Source: an uncultured Methylomonas sp.
Lineage (GTDB): Bacteria > Pseudomonadota > Gammaproteobacteria > Methylococcales > Methylomonadaceae
NCBI GenBank assembly: GCA_936941155.1
Contig: CAKZJE010000112.1
Location: 1-59,760 of the forward strand
Length of the DNA: 59,760 nucleotides
Direction of reading: 5' to 3'
Of this stretch, positions 12,027 through 19,475 are shown one piece after another. A program made the position numbers and the translations under genes. Position 1 is the first letter of the stretch, and every line of letters starts with the position of its first letter. A model generated the notes under the pieces. It had not been told where the DNA came from, searched no databases, and saw nothing but the letters and a program-made list of their open reading frames with translations.

Positions 12027-12326
12027 TTACGCATGAGCATCGGTTGATTGGTAAAGAAAAGATGAATTTTCTTTTTTCCATACGTTTTTAAATGCCAGCC
12101 AATAATAGAGCACAAAAAAACTCCATGAAGCTTTTCTATTGAGTAAATAGTCTCGATGTTCAATGTCAATTCCATTCGCTTCTTCAACATAATCTGTGAT
12201 TTGCGCAATCAGGTTTTGTTTCGCTTCTTGTTCTGTATAGGCTTGAGCGGCTAGTCCAAATTCTAAGCTCATAGCAACCCATAATTTGCTCTCTTTTTGA
12301 TACTCCGTCATACAGCGAATTTTCAT
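12027..12326 (-). CDS. HicB-like antitoxin
   Basis: The 99-residue protein has the N-terminal HicB-type partial RNase H fold (MKIRCMTEYQKESKLWVAMS) and a helix TEQEAKQNLIAQITDYVEEA. It lacks a recognisable C-terminal DNA-binding domain; instead a hydrophobic SWSFFVLYYWLAFKNVW segment follows, a shape seen in one group of HicB-like antitoxins. It is translationally coupled to the HicA-like gene. Confidence 0.75.
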   Translation of the reverse strand: MKIRCMTEYQKESKLWVAMSLEFGLAAQAYTEQEAKQNLIAQITDYVEEANGIDIEHRDYLLNRKASWSFFVLYYWLAFKNVWKKENSSFLYQSTDAHA

Positions 12327-12345
12327 TTTTTATTCTCCAGTTTTT

Positions 12346-12382
12346 TGCTGTGATGGGTTTCACGTTGTTCTACCCATCCTAC
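12346..12382. repeat. GTAGGATGGGT-type REP unit
   Basis: The unit reads GTAGGATGGGTAG on the minus strand and returns as ACCCATCACAGCA, a GTAG-headed imperfect hairpin. A near-identical copy lies at 13941-13976. GTAG heads are known for REPs of RAYT transposases; no such transposase is visible in the window. Confidence 0.65.
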
Positions 12383-12410
12383 CGAGCTTGGTTTTTATTA
12401 TTTGGCTGGC

Positions 12411-12812
12411 TTAAAGAAAAGGATTCACGATAGTTAATGAATCATTAATAACTTGTTTGTGCTGCATATCTTCGGAATAAAGAATATCGCAATCTGCCAG
12501 TAAAGCGGCGGCGATAATCAGGGAATCCCAGTTAGAAAATTGATAACGCACAGCAATTTCTGCACTTTTACGAATTGTTATCTCATCAATTGCGCGTACA
12601 TCTGTTCTGCGCATCACAATATCTGCAAAAGCGTAAGCGCGTTCGCGTGTGAACTTAAAACGACGCAAACAAACATTGATTGCTTCGTTAATCACTTGCG
12701 CACTTAATACGGGACGAGTTGCCAGAATTTCCCGTGCAATAGCTTTTTTTCGCGCATCTTTGCCCAGCGTGTAAAGTACCAGATTGGTATCAACGAAGAT
12801 GAGGTCTGTCAT
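12411..12812 (-). CDS. PIN-domain ribonuclease toxin (VapC-like)
   Basis: The 133-residue protein starts MTDLIFVDTNLVLYTLG with the first catalytic Asp (residue 8), has NEAIN as the next acidic site, and ends with SNWDSLIIAAALLADCDILYSEDM, giving the remaining acidic residues of a PIN active site. Such toxins cut RNA or tRNA. The frame is open to 12869, but the internal ATG at 12812 fits the family start. It overlaps the upstream antitoxin by 23 bases, the usual toxin-antitoxin layout. Confidence 0.88.
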   Translation of the reverse strand: MTDLIFVDTNLVLYTLGKDARKKAIAREILATRPVLSAQVINEAINVCLRRFKFTRERAYAFADIVMRRTDVRAIDEITIRKSAEIAVRYQFSNWDSLIIAAALLADCDILYSEDMQHKQVINDSLTIVNPFL

Positions 12813-13017
12813 AGCAGGCTTCTCTGTCAAATTGACCGTCATAAACTGAGCCAAATTGGTCAAATTCACTCATATCTGCGTTTTCTATGTTGTTTTGTAA
12901 AGCGATTTTTAGGCGTTGCCGTTTGGCTTTTAAGAATTTCACAAAGTCTAAAACTTCTCTTGCGTCAAACTCAGGTAATTCTTTGCTTTCTTGATAAATT
13001 AATTCTGCGGTGTTCAT
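12790..13017 (-). CDS. Antitoxin of the PIN toxin
   Basis: The 75-residue protein starts MNTAELIYQESKELPEF and contains the DAREVLDFVKFLKAKR helix typical of the DUF2281-type antitoxins that accompany PIN toxins. The C-terminal acidic tail (EFDQFGSVYDGQF) may wrap the toxin. Its 3' end overlaps the toxin start. Confidence 0.78.
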   Translation of the reverse strand: MNTAELIYQESKELPEFDAREVLDFVKFLKAKRQRLKIALQNNIENADMSEFDQFGSVYDGQFDREACYDRPHLR

Positions 13018-13062
13018 TTGTGTTGTCTCTTGGTTTTTAGTGCGACAATTTTAGGTGATTTT

Positions 13063-13254
13063 TCAAAAACGATGCGAAATACCCGCCGCTTTCATAATGC
13101 TGTTCGCGGTATGTCTGGATTTACAAGCATGATTTACAGTAACAGATACGCCATTTTCTGATGCCCAAATTTCATGTGAACCTTTACCCGTGCGAACTAA
13201 TTTGTAACCGTGTTTAAGCAGTTGTTCTTTGACCAGTTTTTCGTAACCGTTCAT
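13063..13254 (-). CDS. HicA mRNA interferase toxin
   Basis: The 63-residue protein is a compact HicA: KLVKEQLLKHGYKLVRTGKGSHEIW with the GSHEIW active-site motif, then VTVNHACKSRHTANSIMKAAGI. Length matches the family. It overlaps the HicB-like gene by 4 bases (13251-13254). Confidence 0.88.
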   Translation of the reverse strand: MNGYEKLVKEQLLKHGYKLVRTGKGSHEIWASENGVSVTVNHACKSRHTANSIMKAAGISHRF

Positions 13255-13523
13255 AAAACAATCGGTTGCTGAGTAAACGTTAAATGAGTGGTTGCTTGTG
13301 AACGCAATGCTGAATAATCCAACGCCAATAATTCAGGAACTAGCTCTAAAACTTCTTTTTCTAATTCGTCCAATGTTTGCGCTTCAATGACTAATCCTTT
13401 TAAATCAGAACTGGTGGCAACATAAACATTGGCTTCGTCATCATGGATAATTTCAACTTTGATTAATAGCGGTATGCCCAGTTTTGCAAGCCATGTTGCA
13501 AAATACCAGCCTAAACGGTACAT
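13251..13523 (-). CDS. DUF1902/HicB-like antitoxin
   Basis: The 90-residue protein has a HicB-like fold: IKVEIIHDDEANVYVATSSDL, GLVIEAQTLDELEKEVLELVPELL. The first 20 residues (MYRLGWYFATWLAKLGIPLL) are hydrophobic and unusual for this family. It overlaps the upstream HigA-like gene by 13 bases and the downstream HicA gene by 4, so three genes are coupled. Confidence 0.8.
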   Translation of the reverse strand: MYRLGWYFATWLAKLGIPLLIKVEIIHDDEANVYVATSSDLKGLVIEAQTLDELEKEVLELVPELLALDYSALRSQATTHLTFTQQPIVL

Positions 13524-13714
13524 GATATTCTCCTAATGCGTTTTTCGTTATCCGTGATTTCAGGAATATAAGCATTTTCGTATTGCTCAATTAAAACCCC
13601 AATCAATTCCATTAATGAGGCTAAAGGATGTTTTTCATTTTCGCCAACTATATCAATCAAGCTATCTAATAACGCAACTGCTTGGGTGTAGTCTTGTTCA
13701 GTATGAGTGAGCAT
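13511..13714 (-). CDS. HigA-type antitoxin fragment (N-terminal domain only)
   Basis: The 67-residue frame matches the N-terminal part of HigA antitoxins: TEQDYTQAVALLDSLID, then SLMELIGVLIEQYENAYIPEI. The helix-turn-helix that normally follows is missing; instead a short TDNEKRIRRISCTV tail runs to the stop at the HicB start. It is either a remnant or a toxin-neutralising fragment without DNA binding. No HigB toxin is next to it. Confidence 0.65.
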   Translation of the reverse strand: MLTHTEQDYTQAVALLDSLIDIVGENEKHPLASLMELIGVLIEQYENAYIPEITDNEKRIRRISCTV

Positions 13715-13757
13715 ATTGCGAAGATAGATAATAGCAGCAAGCGGTGATGTCTTCGGA

Positions 13758-13922
13758 TTATAAAGAGGGATATTGTTTTAATATTTCTGTTTCGGTTTCA
13801 CCCGCGCTTAAAAATTCCAAAATGGTTTGCACGGTGATTCTTTTGCCTTTGAGCGTGGGTTTGCCATTACACAGGTCTGGGTCAATGGTGATTCTGCCGT
13901 TGATAAAGTTTGTTGTGTTCAT
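13758..13922 (-). pseudogene. DUF433-family antitoxin, cut short by a stop codon
   Basis: The 54-residue frame starts MNTTNFINGRITIDPDLC and has the DUF433 core GKPTLKGKRITVQTILEFL and GETETEILKQYPSL. It ends in TAA exactly where the family continues; codons after the TAA read SEDITACC in the same frame, matching the usual continuation. So a nonsense change has removed the C-terminal part. DUF433 proteins are normally about 70-80 residues and act as antitoxins to PIN-type toxins. No matching toxin follows. Confidence 0.7.
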
Positions 13923-13940
13923 GATTCACCTTTGTGGGTT

Positions 13941-13976
13941 TGCTGTGATGGGGTTCACGTTGTTCTACCCATCCTA
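13941..13976. repeat. GTAGGATGGGT-type REP unit
   Basis: This unit is nearly identical to the one at 12346-12382 and reads GTAGGATGGGTAG on the minus strand. It lies upstream of the DUF433 remnant and just touches the 3' end of the next gene. Confidence 0.65.
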
Positions 13977-14339
13977 CTGTGCTTTATTGAGAAGTGTGAA
14001 ATGAAATGGTCGTAGTTTCATGTCTTCTGTATTTTTGAGGTAATCGACCTCTAAATCATTACTTTTTGCCCATTGTCTAAGTTCGGCATAATCAGGGATG
14101 GATAAGTCGAAATAGTACGGACTTAAAGAAGAACTGGGAAATAACCGCTCAATCGTTCGATAGTAAACAACAACACCCCCGACTCCTTTGCGGGCAGGAC
14201 TTCCAAAAATGTCATTGATGTATTCTGAAAGATTTTGCTGTGATTCTAATTGTCCATTTATTACAGTAATAGGCTGCTGTGCTTGGTCACAAGCAGCTTT
14301 GAGAATTGCGTTTTCATTATTAGTTTCTTTGGGTGACAT
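13974..14339 (-). CDS. Unknown 121-residue protein
   Basis: The family is not recognised. The frame is open to 14483, but the ATG at 14339 (MSPKETNNENAILKA) has an AGGAATTC-type ribosome site and is preferred. Visible parts are a helical N-terminus, PARKGVGGVVVYYRTIERLFPSSS with a short hydrophobic strand, and a YFDLSIPDYAELRQW region. No membrane helix, signal peptide or metal motif is seen. Its A/T-rich codon use fits the surrounding accessory island. Confidence 0.5.
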   Translation of the reverse strand: MSPKETNNENAILKAACDQAQQPITVINGQLESQQNLSEYINDIFGSPARKGVGGVVVYYRTIERLFPSSSLSPYYFDLSIPDYAELRQWAKSNDLEVDYLKNTEDMKLRPFHFTLLNKAQ

Positions 14340-14421
14340 ATGAATTCCTAAATATATATGAAATACTTTAATTGGTGCAAAACATACAGCGTAGTACGCT
14401 GCGCTATTACGTCTTACGAGT

Positions 14422-14763
14422 TTAATATAAAGGGTCTTTCGGAAATAATTTTGAATATTTCTCTTTACATGAGTGATAAACAATTATTGCAGCTCTGTCG
14501 ATAGCTATATCTTTCAATTTATCTCTTACACAGCTATAAAACTCTTTCCATTCATCTGAGTTTTTATTCTGCTTAAACTCCATATCGCAAGTGCTTCTTA
14601 AAATTATTGCTGCTCTTTCGCTTTTGGCTTTTGATACATATTTATCTACACACTCTGGGTAATCAGAGGGATAAAACCAGCCAGCAAAAGCAGAGTTTGA
14701 TATTAACATCATTAAAAATACAAAAGCTAACTGTACCTTTTTAAATTTTTTTATTGTTTTCAT
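14422..14763 (-). CDS. Secreted cysteine-containing protein with an internal repeat
   Basis: The 113-residue protein begins with a signal peptide (KVQLAFVFLMMLISNSAFAG, cleavage likely after residue 27). The mature part holds two repeats of about 40 residues, each starting with a Cys, containing ERAAII or DRAAII, and ending with a Cys (ECVDKYVSKAKSERAAII...STC; SCVRDKLKDIAIDRAAII...HSC). Two disulfides are likely in the periplasm. The family is not recognised. Confidence 0.7.
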   Translation of the reverse strand: MKTIKKFKKVQLAFVFLMMLISNSAFAGWFYPSDYPECVDKYVSKAKSERAAIILRSTCDMEFKQNKNSDEWKEFYSCVRDKLKDIAIDRAAIIVYHSCKEKYSKLFPKDPLY

Positions 14764-14886
14764 AACTTAATCACTTTTTGTTTTTTGTTTGTGGTTAATT
14801 CGGATAGACATCCTTTTTTTGCCTACCATTTCCAATTTCATCACGCAAATCATTAAATCTCTAACTTGATTTTCCTATCCAAGCTT

Positions 14887-15177
14887 TTATTCATTATGAA
14901 CTAATTTAATTTCAAGATGACAATTCAAAGCTTCTGCATATTTTTTAATTCGCGCTAAAGACGGAAACTGTTTACCATTAATCAATGCAGATTCCAATTG
15001 CCTAATTGCAGACGTTTTCATTCCCATTTTTTCTGCAATATCTTCCTGACTTAAACCCGAATTTTGCCGCGCCACTAACACCGCTCTCAACAAAGCAAAT
15101 TCAGATTCTAAATTCTCATATTCTTGTTTCACTTTTGCATTAGAAAATGCTTTGGCTTTTAATTCTTCATGCGTCAT
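14887..15177 (-). CDS. Xre-family antitoxin (HigA-like)
   Basis: The 96-residue protein has an N-terminal helical stretch (MTHEELKAKAFSNAKVKQEY) and a helix-turn-helix: SGLSQEDIAEKMGMKTSAIRQLES. The pattern is that of HigA antitoxins paired with RelE/HigB toxins, but no toxin gene is adjacent. Instead it overlaps by 4 bases (ATGA) a HicB-like gene upstream. Confidence 0.8.
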   Translation of the reverse strand: MTHEELKAKAFSNAKVKQEYENLESEFALLRAVLVARQNSGLSQEDIAEKMGMKTSAIRQLESALINGKQFPSLARIKKYAEALNCHLEIKLVHNE

Positions 15178-15329
15178 TTTTCAAGCAACATTTCAATCAC
15201 TTCTTTCAGATTTTGATTAAGCTCATCCAAACTTTCAGCTTGTGTATGCGCTCCAGAAAATCCTGGCACAAATCCAACATACAAGCCTGTTTGCGTACAA
15301 CGTTCAACAACTGCGGTATATATTTTCAA
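15174..15329 (-). CDS. Short HicB-like protein with a TTG start
   Basis: The 51-residue frame begins with TTG, preceded by an AAGGTGA ribosome site 6 bases away; no ATG is available in frame. The product reads MKIYTAVVERCTQTGLYVGF and ends with a SLDELNQNLKEVIEMLLEK helix, the N-terminal HicB partial RNase H fold. It overlaps the Xre gene by 4 bases. It has no DNA-binding part, which may be supplied by the Xre gene. Confidence 0.68.
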   Translation of the reverse strand: MKIYTAVVERCTQTGLYVGFVPGFSGAHTQAESLDELNQNLKEVIEMLLEK

Positions 15330-15357
15330 CGCATCACCTTTGCATTAAAAAGTTAAA

Positions 15358-15963
15358 TTAATATTCATTTAAAATCCATTGCAATGCCGCCAAAACCGCA
15401 TCCGGTTTAGCAAACGTCAACGGAATATAATTGGTATCAATCGAAAGCGTCTGGTTTTCTAACTTCAAAAAACACCACAAAAAAGCCGTCGTCACACAAC
15501 CATATATCACTTTGCGCGGCTTGCCATTTTGCTGATTAAATAATTGAATTGCCGCCATTTCCGCCCCGCATTGCGCAATAGCTTTATTATCAATATCATC
15601 TTTTTTCGCTTCAATGACACAAAAAACCGGAGCTTCAATTAAGGGACTATTCGGCACTAACGATAAAATAAAATCACAATAACCATTCAAATGTAATTGA
15701 TTATCCACATTAAATGGATAACCGGAATAAAAACTAAAGCGGTTGTTGTTTAACCGACGAAAGCCTTTTAAAACGGGTGAAATAATAAATTCGGAACGAG
15801 CTTTTTCACTGCTTAAGGCTTCTGTTCTCGCCTCATTTAACAATTGCAACAATAAACTATCCGGCAAAACTTCTGGTATAGAATCCGGTAGCCATGAAAA
15901 ATTTGTTATTTCCAGATTTAACTTTTCTTTTAAATCTTTCAAGGTAAATTTATTGTATGCCAC
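15358..15963 (-). CDS. PD-(D/E)XK nuclease-like protein of unknown role
   Basis: The 201-residue protein has the restriction-endonuclease-like core: GYCDFILSLV with the first Asp (about residue 96), then FCVIEAKKDD with the ExK motif (about 118), and a following helix AIAQCGAEMAAIQL. Proteins of this shape resemble the N-terminal nuclease of type I restriction subunits and occur singly in many genomes; some may be inactive. It closes the accessory island next to dnaN. A defence role is possible but not shown. Confidence 0.7.
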   Translation of the reverse strand: MAYNKFTLKDLKEKLNLEITNFSWLPDSIPEVLPDSLLLQLLNEARTEALSSEKARSEFIISPVLKGFRRLNNNRFSFYSGYPFNVDNQLHLNGYCDFILSLVPNSPLIEAPVFCVIEAKKDDIDNKAIAQCGAEMAAIQLFNQQNGKPRKVIYGCVTTAFLWCFLKLENQTLSIDTNYIPLTFAKPDAVLAALQWILNEY

Positions 15964-16003
15964 GTTTAATGCCTTTTTTCGATAACAGAATTTATTGCAG
16001 AAA

Positions 16004-16035
16004 AACCTTTCAGGTTTTAAAAACCTGAAAGGTTT
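16004..16035 (-). terminator. Hairpin after dnaN
   Basis: aacctttcaggt and acctgaaaggtt face each other across a short A/T loop, 12 bases after the dnaN stop. It belongs to the same hairpin family as 2827 and 27882, here with CTTTCAGG arms. Confidence 0.65.
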
Positions 16036-16047
16036 AAACCGTTGAAA

Positions 16048-17148
16048 TTACAAGCGCATTGGCATCACAATAAATTTATAAGCATCTTGCCCAGGCTCTT
16101 CAATAAAACAACTGCTCGCATTCGCCGCAATCGTCAACGAAGCCTTATCACCATCTAAATTCGCAATCGCATCCAACAAATACGCGGCATTAAACGCAAT
16201 CATCAAAGGCTCACCTTGATAATCAATCGCTAATTCCTCTTCACCCTCATCATGCTCTGGATTATGTGTGGTGATTTTCAACAAATTCTCAGTAATATCA
16301 AACGTCACGCCTTTGAATTTTTCATTTGCCAACACCGAAACGCGCGTTAAGGTTTCTTTAAATTGTTGTTTAGGAACAGTAATTGGATTATTAAAAGCTT
16401 GCTCAAACACTTTGCTAAAGTCTGGATATTTTGCATCGACCAATTTGGCAGAAAAAATCAATTCTTTAATATAAATCCGAATATTGTTAGCAGAAAATTG
16501 CACGTTCAATTCTGCTTCAGGATCATCTAACAGCCGCGCTAACTCAATCACACCCTTTCTAGGCATAATAATCCGCTCTTCATAGCCGGTTTCGGTGTCC
16601 ATTTCATCTTTATAAATCGACAAACGATGTCCATCGGATGCCACTAATTTCAGTTTGCTATTGGACACATTCATCATTAAGCCGTTCAGATAATAACGCA
16701 CATCCTGATTTGCCATACAGAACATGGTTTTTTCCAAAGCTTTTTTAAGTTTGCCAGCATTAATAAGAAATGAATTTTCCAATTCGCTTTCTGCAAACTC
16801 AGGATAATTATCGGCAGGCAAAGTGGATAAAGAAAAACGACTGCGACCTGAAACAATTTTCACTTTATCTTCAAACGTTTCCAGTTTGATTTCTGATTCA
16901 GACGGCAGCAATCTGCATAAATCTAAAAATTTACGCGCTGGCACGGTGATTTCGCCATTTTCCGCTTCAGACAAAGCAATCTTAGCGACAATTTGAATTT
17001 CTAAATCTGTGCCCGTCAAAACTAATTTGTCATCATTTACAACGATTAAAACATTGGAAAGAATCGGCATGGTTTGGCGTTTTTCAATCACGCTGACAAT
17101 TTGTTGTAACGGGGTTAAAAGTTGTTCGCGATTAATAGTAAATTTCAT
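16048..17148 (-). CDS. dnaN: DNA polymerase III sliding clamp (beta subunit)
   Basis: The 366-residue protein is a complete beta clamp. It forms a ring dimer that tethers polymerase III to DNA. The start MKFTINREQLLTPLQQIVSVIEKRQTMPIL, the internal VRYYLNGLMMNV and LVASDGHRLS stretch, and the C-terminal YKFIVMPMRL are family signatures. It follows dnaA by 67 bases on the same strand. The next gene in the usual order, recF, is missing. Confidence 0.98.
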   Translation of the reverse strand: MKFTINREQLLTPLQQIVSVIEKRQTMPILSNVLIVVNDDKLVLTGTDLEIQIVAKIALSEAENGEITVPARKFLDLCRLLPSESEIKLETFEDKVKIVSGRSRFSLSTLPADNYPEFAESELENSFLINAGKLKKALEKTMFCMANQDVRYYLNGLMMNVSNSKLKLVASDGHRLSIYKDEMDTETGYEERIIMPRKGVIELARLLDDPEAELNVQFSANNIRIYIKELIFSAKLVDAKYPDFSKVFEQAFNNPITVPKQQFKETLTRVSVLANEKFKGVTFDITENLLKITTHNPEHDEGEEELAIDYQGEPLMIAFNAAYLLDAIANLDGDKASLTIAANASSCFIEEPGQDAYKFIVMPMRL

Positions 17149-17215
17149 ATCAATAATGGATGGTGTCGGTTAGAGAAAAGAAGCGGCAATTAAATCACCG
17201 CTTCCGTTTTCATTG

Positions 17216-18547
17216 TTAATGGGAGAGGGTTCTGAGTAAATTTAAGTAATCTTCATCAAATTTAATGCTACTTTCGCGCAATTCGGCGACCCGTTTGCAG
17301 GCATTTATCACGGTGGTGTGATCGCGCCCACCAAACGCATGACCAATTTCAGGATAACTGTGGCTGGTAAGTTCACGCGCTAATGCCATCGCCACTTGTC
17401 GTGGACGAGTGATGTTTTGCTTGCGGGTTTCGGCAGATAAATCAGAGACTTTGAGCTTGAAATATTCTGCCACGGTGCGCTGAATATTGTCGATATTGAC
17501 CAATCTTTCTTGCAGAGAGATTAAATCGTGCAAAATTTCTTTGGTAAATTCCAATGTAATCGGTCGTCCGGTGAATTGTGAACTTGCCACCACGCGCCGC
17601 AATGCGCCTTCTAATTCCCGCACATTCGAGGGAATGCGTTTGCTGATAAAAAACGCCACTTCCTGCGGCAGAACAATATCAATGATGCTGGCTTTTTTCA
17701 TTAAAATCGCAGCGCGGGTTTCCAAATCGGGTGGCTCAACTGCAACCGGCAAGCCCCAGCCGAAGCGTGATTTTAATCTATCTTCTAACCCTGCGATTTC
17801 TTTGGGATATTTGTCGCAAGTTAAAACCACCTGATGTTTTTTATCCAATAGATTATTAAAGGTATGAAAAAACTCTTCTTGACTGCGTTCTTTGCCGGCT
17901 AAAAATTGAATGTCATCCACCAGTAACATATCAATGCTACGGTAATATTCTTTAAACGCACTGATATTGTTTTGCTGCAAGGCTTTCACCATGTCTTGCA
18001 CAAACTTTTCTGAGTGCAGATACACCACATTGGCTTCAGGATGTTTTTCTAGCACCGCATTGCCGATGGCGTGCATTAAGTGGGTTTTGCCTAAGCCTGA
18101 GTTGCCATAAATAAACAGAGGATTATAAGATTTTCCTCTGTTTTCAGAGACTTGCAAGGCAGCTGCTTTTGCCAATTGATTGGATTTTCCTTCAATAAAA
18201 CGGTCAAAAGTAAAGGCTTTATTTAAAAAATCAGGGAGTTTTTTCTTTACCGCTTCAGGCTGTTTGGCTTTAGCAACCGGAGCGGGGGCTGTGCTGTTTT
18301 TAGGTAGAGTTTTACTGCCTATTTCTAACAGCAAACTCAATTGCCCGTTAGAAAACTCATAAATTGCATCTTCAAATTTTGAAAAGTAGTGTTGCCGCAC
18401 CCAATCTAACACAAAGCGATTTGGGGCAAGTAGTCTGATTTGCTCATCATTTTCTTCAGCCTGCAAGGGTCTGACCCAAGTGCTAAAGTCTGAAGAAGGG
18501 ATTTCATTTTCCAGCCTAGAAAGACAGTTATTCCAAGTTGAGCTCAT
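17216..18547 (-). CDS. dnaA: Chromosomal replication initiator DnaA
   Basis: The frame opens upstream at 18607, but [20 protein letters not shown] at 18547 matches the family start, giving 443 residues. Domain I is about 1-85 and the linker is short. The AAA+ core has Walker [10 protein letters not shown], Walker [12 protein letters not shown], and the sensor/box VII region. Domain IV ends with the DnaA-box binding signature [17 protein letters not shown]. DnaA opens the origin. It points leftward away from rpmH, as in gammaproteobacteria. Confidence 0.98.
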   Translation of the reverse strand: MSSTWNNCLSRLENEIPSSDFSTWVRPLQAEENDEQIRLLAPNRFVLDWVRQHYFSKFEDAIYEFSNGQLSLLLEIGSKTLPKNSTAPAPVAKAKQPEAVKKKLPDFLNKAFTFDRFIEGKSNQLAKAAALQVSENRGKSYNPLFIYGNSGLGKTHLMHAIGNAVLEKHPEANVVYLHSEKFVQDMVKALQQNNISAFKEYYRSIDMLLVDDIQFLAGKERSQEEFFHTFNNLLDKKHQVVLTCDKYPKEIAGLEDRLKSRFGWGLPVAVEPPDLETRAAILMKKASIIDIVLPQEVAFFISKRIPSNVRELEGALRRVVASSQFTGRPITLEFTKEILHDLISLQERLVNIDNIQRTVAEYFKLKVSDLSAETRKQNITRPRQVAMALARELTSHSYPEIGHAFGGRDHTTVINACKRVAELRESSIKFDEDYLNLLRTLSH

Positions 18548-18745
18548 GTTTTTTTTCAAAAGAGTAGTTAGTGCAAACAAGGTACTAAAGTTGAGAGGCA
18601 AAAACATAAAATTTTGCTTGTTGCCGCGCCTTAATAGTGCTAATCAATCAACAACATTGACAGAACCGCACTATTCATTTTATCATCCGCAGTCTTTTTT
18701 ATCCGATTTTTATTAACTTAAAACTTACCACAGGTCACACGTCCC
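18548..18745. other. dnaA-rpmH intergenic region, possible origin or promoter region
   Basis: Only 198 bases separate the divergent dnaA and rpmH genes. It is A/T-rich, but no clear TTATNCACA DnaA box is present; nearest matches are ttatcatcc, ttatccgat and cttaccacag. It must hold the promoters of both genes. In Pseudomonas-type chromosomes the origin lies here, so it is a candidate, but the sequence alone does not show an origin. Confidence 0.45.
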
Positions 18746-18880
18746 ATGAAAAGAACATACCAACCCAGCAAAATCAAACGCGCAAGAACTCACGGCTTTC
18801 GTGCCAGAATGGCAACTTCAGGTGGTCGCAGAGTATTAAGTGCACGCCGCGCTAAAGGTCGTTACGAATTGACAGTCTAA
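18746..18880 (+). CDS. rpmH: Ribosomal protein bL34
   Basis: The 44-residue frame reads [20 protein letters not shown], continues with [19 protein letters not shown] and ends ELTV, a full-length bL34. It is the first gene of the rpmH-rnpA-yidD-yidC run, with rnpA 11 bases downstream. A terminator is not visible in the short gap, so the run is likely one transcript. Confidence 0.98.
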   Translation: MKRTYQPSKIKRARTHGFRARMATSGGRRVLSARRAKGRYELTV

Positions 18881-18891
18881 TTGGCTGTTGT

Positions 18892-19254
18892 GTGTCAACA
18901 TCAGAATTTGGCTTTCCCCCGCAGTTACGCTTAAAAACTCCCGCCGCTTATAAAAACGTTTTTGCCCAGCCTGTAAAATCTTCGGACAAATATTTTACAC
19001 TGTTAGCTATCAACAATCAGTTGAATCATCCGAGGCTAGGCTTGGCAATCGCGAAAAAAGCAATCAAGCGTGCGGTTGATAGAAATAGCATTAAACGCAT
19101 TGCCAGAGAAAGCTTTCGATTGCGGCAACACACTTTAACGGCTCTTGATATTGTGGTTTTGGCTCGTAGAGACGCTTTATCTGCGTCTCCTGAGATGTTG
19201 AGAAAGTCATTGGAAAGACACTTCGTGCAACTGGTAAAACGATGCGCTTCTTAG
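18892..19254 (+). CDS. rnpA: Ribonuclease P protein component
   Basis: The 120-residue basic protein is the RnpA subunit that helps RNase P RNA trim tRNA 5' ends. The conserved RNR-type signature is here seen as [22 protein letters not shown] (in the middle of the protein). The start is a GTG at 18892, the most likely because it gives a family-typical length; rnpA commonly uses non-ATG starts. It overlaps yidD by 13 bases. Confidence 0.95.
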   Translation: MSTSEFGFPPQLRLKTPAAYKNVFAQPVKSSDKYFTLLAINNQLNHPRLGLAIAKKAIKRAVDRNSIKRIARESFRLRQHTLTALDIVVLARRDALSASPEMLRKSLERHFVQLVKRCAS

Positions 19255-19475
19255 CTATAGCGGTTATAAAATTCTATCAATATTTTATCAGTCCTTTACT
19301 TGGGAATCGCTGCCGCTTTTACCCTAGTTGTTCAAATTACGCCCTAGAAGCAATCACCCTTCACGGAGCTGTTAAAGGCTTCTATCTCACACTCAGACGC
19401 TTATTAAAATGCCACCCTTTCCATGAGGGCGGGCTTGATCCTGTTCCAGAAAAATTTGGTAAAAAGAATGGATAA
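19242..19475 (+). CDS. yidD: Membrane protein insertion efficiency factor YidD
   Basis: The 77-residue protein has the YidD signatures [28 protein letters not shown] with paired Cys residues, and [12 protein letters not shown] near the C-terminus. It assists YidC in membrane insertion. It overlaps rnpA upstream and yidC downstream (8 bases), which is the conserved layout. Confidence 0.97.
   Translation: MRFLAIAVIKFYQYFISPLLGNRCRFYPSCSNYALEAITLHGAVKGFYLTLRRLLKCHPFHEGGLDPVPEKFGKKNG

Noticed and set aside
13744-14015. Plus-strand frames of 86 and 62 residues
   Set aside because: They are shadows over the DUF433 remnant and the REP unit. They have no ribosome site and Cys/Val-rich composition unlike neighbours.
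18548-18745. Calling a defined oriC
   Set aside because: No cluster of DnaA boxes is seen; calling an origin would rest only on gene order.
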